Part shown: one piece after another, positions 57,395 to 64,000 of the stretch
Numbering within the stretch: the first letter of the stretch is position 1
Layout of the letters: each line of letters starts with the position of its first letter
Source: Solanum dulcamara
Taxonomy: Eukaryota > Streptophyta > Magnoliopsida > Solanales > Solanaceae
Assembly: GCF_947179165.1 (NCBI RefSeq)
Contig: NC_077239.1
Location: 68,428,634 to 68,492,633 of the forward strand
Direction: 5' to 3'
Length of the DNA: 64,000 bases
Notes under the pieces: generated by a model
Database searches by the model: none
What the model was told of the DNA's origin: nothing
Seen by the model: the letters and a program-made list of their open reading frames with translations, nothing else
Program-made: the position numbers and the translations under genes

Positions 57395-59640
57395 TGTAAC
57401 ATCCTAAAATACTCTAACTTAGATTAGACCTTAAGCTTAGAGAAAAGTTAAAAATTTTACCCTAGGTAAGTCCTACAGATGCCACCTACGGCCCATAGAA
57501 GGTCGTATGAACCGTAGGAAGACTCGTGGAGTTGGGCCTGAGATATTGTTCCAAGTGGTCTCAGTTTATTGATCGTGGACCTATTTTGTAGACCAAGCCC
57601 TAAGAACTTAGTCATTAAGTGTTCAAGGTCAAGGGACCCTACGATGCGTAGAAGGGTCTACGGACTGTAGAAGGTCCCATAGACTCGAGTATTAAGAAGC
57701 CCCCCCTCTCTCGTACCTTCCTACGATCAGGGTCTACGATCCCTAGATGGGTATATGACCCGTACAAGGGTCTGTAGACCCAAACCCTCAGGAGAACCCT
57801 CAGTACTTGTCCTACGAGTTAGCAGGACGATCCATAGGTAGAGCTACCACTCGTAGAAAGAGTTCGTAAGACCCATCAGAGACTCAAGAACTAGTTTATC
57901 TTCCTACAATCGATTTTCTACGGTTTGTAGGAATTGCTACGATCTGTAGGTCGATCCATAGGCAGCACGGTCACCTTTTAATGAAGGATATTTTCATTTT
58001 TCCCCACTCTTTTCATGTCGATGCCTTGACGTTTTGGGACCAAAATAAGTCCTTTATCAGTATCATTCAACCCTTTCTTATGATAATTATTTCCACGACT
58101 TAGAGCGAGGTTTCGAGAGGAGAAAAGCTAGTGTTTCAAGAGCGTTCTTCAAGTTTCGTTAAGAACATTATTCTTCCAGGTATGTAAGGCTACTCATAGT
58201 GTTGGACTAAGTTCGTCCTCATGCCCTACATCTAAATTCAGTCACTAAGATTTAAATCTATGATTTTTACTCCAAGTTCTCTTGAACTCGAATATGTCTT
58301 CATTTTCTTATCTTGAGTTCTGAGCATTACCATTAAAATTATGTTTCTTCATGTGTTTTGAGTTTTTAAATTATTTTTCATGTTTTTTCCATCACATGAG
58401 CCCTATTTATTGAAGAAGTGTTAAAGCTTTTGCATAAATGATTTCATGCATTGATTTTCAATTAAAATAAAGTTCAATTATTTTAAGTTATCAGTTGAAG
58501 GAGAGTTTTAAAGGAACATTAATCGTTCCAACTATATTATTTTTATAGTAAAGAGCATGATTACTTTTAAAGAAAGCATTATAAGTTACAAAAAAACATT
58601 ATCAGTTATGAGAAAGCAAATCTCAATTTAAAGAAAGTATTTTGAGCAAAGGCTCTAAGTATCAGATGTTCAGTTTTCCCCTAAAGTGGCACACCTTTAA
58701 AGTTAGTTAGCATTGTGCATGTTTTGAGAGTAGTATTGAGCACCGATTTGAGTAAGAATTTAGATAACTGAAACCTCATAAATTAGGTGGTCATCGTAGG
58801 ATAAGATCGCACCACAATTACGTGCGACTCCTCATTGCCTTAGAGAAGGCCTATTAGATGGATCCATAAGTTACAATTTTATCCTCTATCCTGGCAACAT
58901 TTAGGATGGATCTAGCAACGTGGGCAAGACGTTGTATCATCACGAGGCTCATAGTGATGGTTGTCAGTTAGAGAAACTCCCTAAGAAAAGAAAAATTATT
59001 ATTTTAAGAATTGCATTTATTTCATTACTTTAGCTATAAAGCTTTGAAGTTTTCATTACTCTTGTATGCTTCACTTCAATCGAGTTATTTTCAGTATTTT
59101 CTTCTGCATGAGTATTCAGTTTAGTATTTTCATTCAGTTTTATTACATATCGTATATTTTATAGACTAATGTCATTTGGTGTTGCATCATTTATGATGCA
59201 GATTCACATACTCATGATTGCAGAAATATCAGTAAGATCTCTTTTCATCAGCAGTTGATGAAGCCTCCTTGGTTTCAGAGGGATCTAGTTTATTGTTCGA
59301 GGTCAATTATTTTATTGGTCAGTTTCATTTGATTTATATTCAGGTAGTTGTGAGCCTTGTCTCGGCGCCTATCTCCAGTTAGCAGATGCTTCATAGATAG
59401 TCAGAGTGAGTGAGTCAATTCAGTCGGATACATTAATTCAGTAATTCGGATACATTAATTCACACTAATTCAGTAATCTGAATAAATTAATTCTGATTCT
59501 TAAATTATTTTTTTGTCCAATATATCATGCTTTAAATGTTACCTGCTGATACTTAAAAATCCTAATTTGTTATTAATTTTTGTATTTGGGACTGAATTAA
59601 TGTATTCTGATTGCCATATTTTTAAGAAATTTCTGTAAAT
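57395..59640 (+). mobile_element. Tekay-like LTR, 3' truncated
   Basis: It starts TGTAACATCCTAAAATACTC and shares landmarks with the LTR at 40924-43425: 'GGTATGTAAGGCTACTCA', the 'CATCACGAGGCTCATAGTGATGG' region, and 'ATTTATGATGCAG' followed by 'CCTCCTTGGTTTC'. The expected end (GGGTGTGACA) is absent. The sequence degenerates near 59400-59640 into repeats of 'CAGTAATTCGGATACATTAATT'. Confidence 0.65.
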
Positions 59641-60356
59641 TGAAAAAAGGTAGGAAAATGATAATTAACTCTTTACTGTATGTGATTTCTAAAAAAATTA
59701 CTTATAATTAAGACGAATAAAATTGGGCCTATTAGCCCAACATTCTGAACTCGAGCCCAAATTTATTCTTTCCTCTATTATATTCTCTTTGATTTTAATT
59801 TACTGGTCTAACTTTATTCTAGTTTAACTTAATTAATTTCTCCAAAAGAAGAACTAATTTCTTTTGAGTTGGTTTATTTGTTTAAATAATTTTATCAATC
59901 CTTTTCTTTATTTAGCTAATCAAATCTTTGATCAAATTGTTGCTTATCATTAATTGCTTAAATTATTTCAAGATAGTGTTTTTTTTCAAAAGATTATTTC
60001 TTACTTGGTTATTTTTTTCTAAAATTGTATTCATTCCCAAATTAATTTAAATGCTTTAAATTAAGTTTCTTTTTCAAAGACTCAAGTTATCTTTCTTACT
60101 TAAATATTTTTTCTAAAGTTAGTCAAATAATTTTCAAATCGTTGGGTAACCGCGTGCTAGCAACCACTTTAAATGTTAATACCTTCTCAAAGTGGAAATT
60201 TGAATTCTTATCCTTTTCTTTGAATTTTTAAAACTTAATCTATTAAAGTCTTTTAAATTAATTCTTTTTTAATTTCTTTAAAAAACTAAGTGGCACCTTC
60301 TCTTTTAGTTGGTTTTTGCTAAATCAATTTTAACCCTTTTTTCGAACGACATAACA
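59640..60356 (-). mobile_element. LTR fragment of the family at 53359-55050, opposite orientation
   Basis: Its reverse complement begins TGTTATGTCG and continues 'GAAAAAAGGGTTAAAATTGA', 'GGTGCCACTTAGTTTTTTAA' and 'CCACTTTGAGAAGGTATTAA', matching the left edges of the LTR units at 38057 and 53359. The GTGTCAACA end is not seen, so it is truncated. The left limit is approximate. Confidence 0.7.
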
Positions 60357-61230
60357 ACGGTTGCTTTTCCAGAGTGAGAAAATTCTATATTATATTTTAT
60401 AACTTTGGGCCTTCTGTATTTTCATGTGGGTCATAATGGGTTTGGAAAGTTTGGATTTTCTCACATATAAATGGATCCTCACGAATTTCACTCTTCTTTA
60501 ATATTGTAAAGTATTTGGAGACATTAGTAGTGACCTGTTTCTTTTAAATTTTTCATACTCGACTTTCGTCCTTCAATTGGTATGACAGTTATATGTATAT
60601 TATTTATTGCTTTACATATACAATTATGTAGGGAGAATTTTCAATCACACAAAATTTAATTTTATTGCATAATATTTTAGAAATTTTGATTTAATGGCTA
60701 GTGAATAGTGATTCATATAATTTTATTTAATTAAGATTTAGCCATAACAATCTTCACTATATAAAATGACATATTATATTTAGGATCACATAAAGAAATT
60801 ATAGACATTAAATAAAGACTATTGTCTTAAGTGATCTATAGTTTTATTTGACAAAAGATTAGCCACATCATCTTTAATTGAATAAAATTTTAAAGTTATG
60901 AATCACATAAAGAAATTTTAGACGCTAAAATTGTGATTAATTATGAATGATATGATAACTTAATTTATTTATTATTATTTGCATAATTAGTTAAGATAAA
61001 ATATTAAATACTTTTCATAATTACCTACAAGAATTATGAATGAAAGTTTAATAGTTTTATCATAAAGATAAAATATCATGCTAGTAAATTGATAATTTTA
61101 TCGTAAAGTGTGAATTTAATTGAATTAAAAAATTAGCCCACAGACAATTTTTATGTCAGTAGATTCAATTTTATATTATTTGCCTCAAATTTATGTTAAG
61201 TATGTATGTATATTTTTACAGTTATACAAT
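60357..61230 (+). other. Non-coding 5' part of the copia relic
   Basis: It includes a TATA-like CACATATAAATGG near 60460 and a phrase TTGGTATGACAGTTAT near 60578 that could be a decayed primer site. A roughly 110-bp imperfect tandem duplication follows (60720-60830 and 60850-60940, sharing 'ATCACATAAAGAAATT'). Untranslated leaders with internal repeats are common in copia elements. Confidence 0.4.
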
Positions 61231-64000
61231 TTATAAATTTTTCTGATATTTGTGATATTCCCAAACTGAAAGGTGAGAACTATAAGATCTGGAAGAAGAG
61301 AATTCTCCTTACTTAGGGTGTATGGAGATTGATTATACTATCAGGAAAGACGAGCCACTTATTAATGAAATCAATAGTTAAGATGAGATTGCTCTTCATG
61401 AACAATGGAAATGCTCTAACCGTTTGAGTGTTATGTTCATTAAGACTATAATCTCTGCTAGTATTCGTGGTTCTGTCTAATAGTATAACAATGTTAAGAC
61501 ATTACTGAAGGCTATTGATGAACAATTTGAGATTTTAGATAAGGCACTTATCAGCACCTTAATTATGAAATTCTCATCAATGAGGCTCATTGGTGTGAGA
61601 GGTGTGCGTGAGTACATCATGAAAATGTGAGACTTAGCAACTCAACTAAAGATTCTTGAGGTCAAAATGTTTGAAATTTTTCTTGTGCACTATATTTTGA
61701 ATACCCTGCCTATACAATAAGGTCCTTTTAAGATCTCTTATAACACACATGAGGATAAATGGCTTATTAATGAACTTATGTACGTGTGTGTTCAAGAGGA
61801 GGGCCAACTGATGATAGAAACAAGAGAAAGTGCATTCCTGACAATTCAAGAAAAGTAGACCAATCAAGCCAATACAAAGTGGAACAGGAAAGGAACAACT
61901 TGAAACTGACATTAAAAAAGAATTCAAGTACTCGCTTCTACAGAAAGAAGGGGCACATCAGGCATGATTGTGTCAAGTTTCAACAATCGCTTGTTAAGAA
62001 AAGTACTTCAATCTCTCTTATTTGCTATAAAGATAATCTGATTGATGTTAATCATAACATGTGGTGAATTGATTCTGCTTCTATAATTCATTTTATGAAT
62101 TTTTTGCAGGATTTAAGAAATATGTGGAAGCCAGTGGGAGCTTCGCAAAGCATCTATTTTGAAAACAAGATGCAGTCGCATTGCCAGCAATTAAGACATG
62201 CAATTTAGTTTTTAATAGTGATTTTATTTTAGAGCTAGAAAAAACCTTTTATTTTCCTATTTTTTCTAGGAATTTAATTTTAGTATCAAGACTTGAACCT
62301 TTAGAATATTTCTTCCTTTTAGAAGATTATTCCAAATTATTTTATAAATCTAACACTTGTTGGATATGGTACATTGTCTGATGATTTTCTCTCTCTTAAT
62401 TTACAAAATGATTCCTCATAATTTTAAGCATGTCCAAGCTAACACCAAAACGATGTGTTTTGAATGAAGATTTCTTTATCTTATGGCATCGGAGATTGAG
62501 ACATATTTCCATAGATAGAATTAAGAGATTAGTTAATGATGTAGTACTTAGTACTTTAAATTTTATTGATTTCGATACTTCTGTGGATTGCATTAAAGGC
62601 AAGCAGACCAACAAGTCAAAGAAAGGTGTCACGAGGAGTTCAACCATACTAGAAATCATACATTCAGGTATATATTGTCCACACATAGACGCATATGGTC
62701 AAAAATACTTTAACACTTTTATAGATGATTACTCACGATATATGTATCTCTACATGCTTCATAATAAGAGTGAAGCATTAAAAGCCTTTAAAGTTTTCAA
62801 GGCTAAAGTAGAGCAACAATGCGAAAATCAAATTAAGATTGTAAGAACTGATAGAGGTGGGGAGTATTATAGTAGACATATTAAAGATGGACCAGCACAA
62901 GGTCCGTTTCCAAAGTTCCTTCAACAAAATGAGATTTTTGCCTAGTATATTATGCCTGATTCTCCAAATTAAAATGTTGTAGCAGAAAGAAGAAAACAAA
63001 CATTTTTGGACTTGGTTCATAATGTGTTAAGTAACTCTAAGCTACCTAAGTCCTTGTGGATTGAATCTCTTAAGATGGCAGTGTACATATTAAATCGAGT
63101 TCCAACCAAGATTGTCCTAAGGACATCTTTTCAATTGTTTAAAGGTTGGAAGCTCTTTGTCACATATACGCGTATGAAGATGCCCGTCTAAAGTTAGAAT
63201 TTACAATCCACAAGAAAAGAAACAGGATCCTAGTATCATTTGTGAGCATTTCATTGGATATGCCGAAAGATCTAAATGATACAGATTCTACTATCCATCT
63301 AACAGTACTAAGATTGTGGAATAAAGAAACGTAAAATTTATTGAGAATGACTTAATTAGTGGGGGTGATCAATTTCTAAATATAAATTCTACAAGAGATC
63401 GGCCTTCCACTTCAATTTAAACATTGATTGTTGTACATAATACCCCTTAAGTACAACTGGGTGTTAAGCAACCAATTAATGAAATTTCACATGCCGCTGA
63501 AAATGTTCACATAGATCAAGTTGTTCAAATAATTTCTGAAATTATTGAACAATATGATCCTCAAGAAAATGTTGGTGCAATATAAAGAAGATCTACTAGA
63601 TGAAGACTAGTGACTTTGTTGTATATTTACAAAAATCTGACATTAGAGTCAAAAATGATCCCGAGTCTCACAAGTCATGAATTGCAAAAAGTCAAAATTA
63701 TGGCACAATCCATGAAAGAAAAAATAAATTGTATGAAAAATAATAATATCTGAGATCTTGGTGAGTTGCCTAATGGTGTTAAAGCCATTGAATGTAACTG
63801 AGTCTTTAAAACTAAAAAGTACTCATCAAGAAACATTGAAAGATATAATGCAAGATTTATTGCTAAAGGATTCATCAAAAGGAAGAAATTGATTACATAG
63901 AGACCTTTTCTTCTATGTCTAAAAAAGATTCCTTGCTTATTATATTGACATTAGTAGCACACTTTGACTTAGAATTGCAGCATATGGATATGAAAATCGA
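61231..64000 (+). pseudogene. Copia Gag-Pol relic, cut by the window edge
   Basis: Gag starts near 61258 ('PKLKGENYKIWKKRILLT'). A zinc-knuckle remnant at about 61936-61974 reads F-Y-R-K-K-G-H-I-R-H-D-C, with the first two Cys lost. A protease remnant 'IDSAS' lies near 62068. GAG-pre-integrase and integrase follow (62430-62945: 'WHRRLRHIS', 'DCIKGKQ', 'FIDDYSRYMYLYML', 'VRTDRGGEY'), then the integrase end (63006-63191) and RT from about 63760 ('ERYNARFIAKGF'). Stops and frame changes are numerous. It is more decayed than the copia at 18.8 kb. RNase H and the 3' LTR, if present, lie beyond the window. Confidence 0.85.

Noticed and set aside
61646..61927. Minus-strand 93-aa ORF
   Set aside because: It is antisense to the copia gag relic and shows no family features.

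Overview
This is nuclear DNA from a flowering plant. Solanaceae is the best guess, from the style of the retroelements and of the P450. The evidence is AT-rich intergenic sequence, plant-type LTR retrotransposons primed by initiator-Met tRNA (TGGTATCAGAGC), an L1 LINE with a C-terminal RNase H domain, several MITE-like foldback elements, and a two-exon CYP71-clan cytochrome P450. No bacterial operon, CRISPR array, intact rRNA gene or tRNA gene is visible.

The only gene that looks intact is the P450 (exons 32376-33266 and 33720-34337, 502 aa). Everything else is transposable elements, their relics, gene fragments or unannotated AT-rich spacer.

Layout: (1) 1-15.6 kb is a three-level nest. A decayed plus-strand Ty3/gypsy relic, whose LTR-like end is split, carries a minus-strand Tekay-like chromovirus (2968-15452). 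That chromovirus is itself interrupted in gag by a solo LTR (9573-12014) with a perfect ACCAT target duplication. (2) 15.6-18.8 kb is AT-rich DNA with one copy of a segmental duplication and a ~1 kb foldback element. (3) 18813-23895 is a full-length Ty1/copia element (CTCTC target duplication) with stops and frameshifts. (4) 23.9-32.3 kb holds a fragment of a hexose (STP-type) transporter, a Helitron-like 3' terminus, a second copy of the duplication split by ~3.15 kb, and a MITE with a 15-bp tandem repeat. (5) 32.3-34.4 kb is the P450 gene. (6) 35.2-37.9 kb is a chromovirus-type LTR relic with a 29-bp minisatellite, then a MITE with ~125-bp inverted termini that contains a piece of plastid 16S rRNA. 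(7) 37.9-52.7 kb is a second three-level nest: a 5'-truncated L1 LINE (13-bp target duplication, poly-A) split by an LTR unit (GAGAC duplication), which is split by a complete 10,058-bp Tekay-like chromovirus (ACATG duplication). (8) 53.1-56.6 kb is an LTR relic carrying a 1,692-bp solo LTR. (9) 56.6-64 kb is a decayed copia element interrupted by LTR debris and running off the window.

The elements do not form a pathway. Together they record successive insertion, LTR-LTR recombination and decay by mutation. Premature stops in the chromovirus at 40.9-51.0 kb sit mostly where the family has Gln or Trp, as expected from deamination of methylated cytosine. I found no convincing undescribed biological system. 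The most unusual items are the MITE with the plastid 16S fragment, the P450 without the usual I-helix acid, the RNase H reading frame split by 13.7 kb, and the Helitron-like end next to a transporter fragment.
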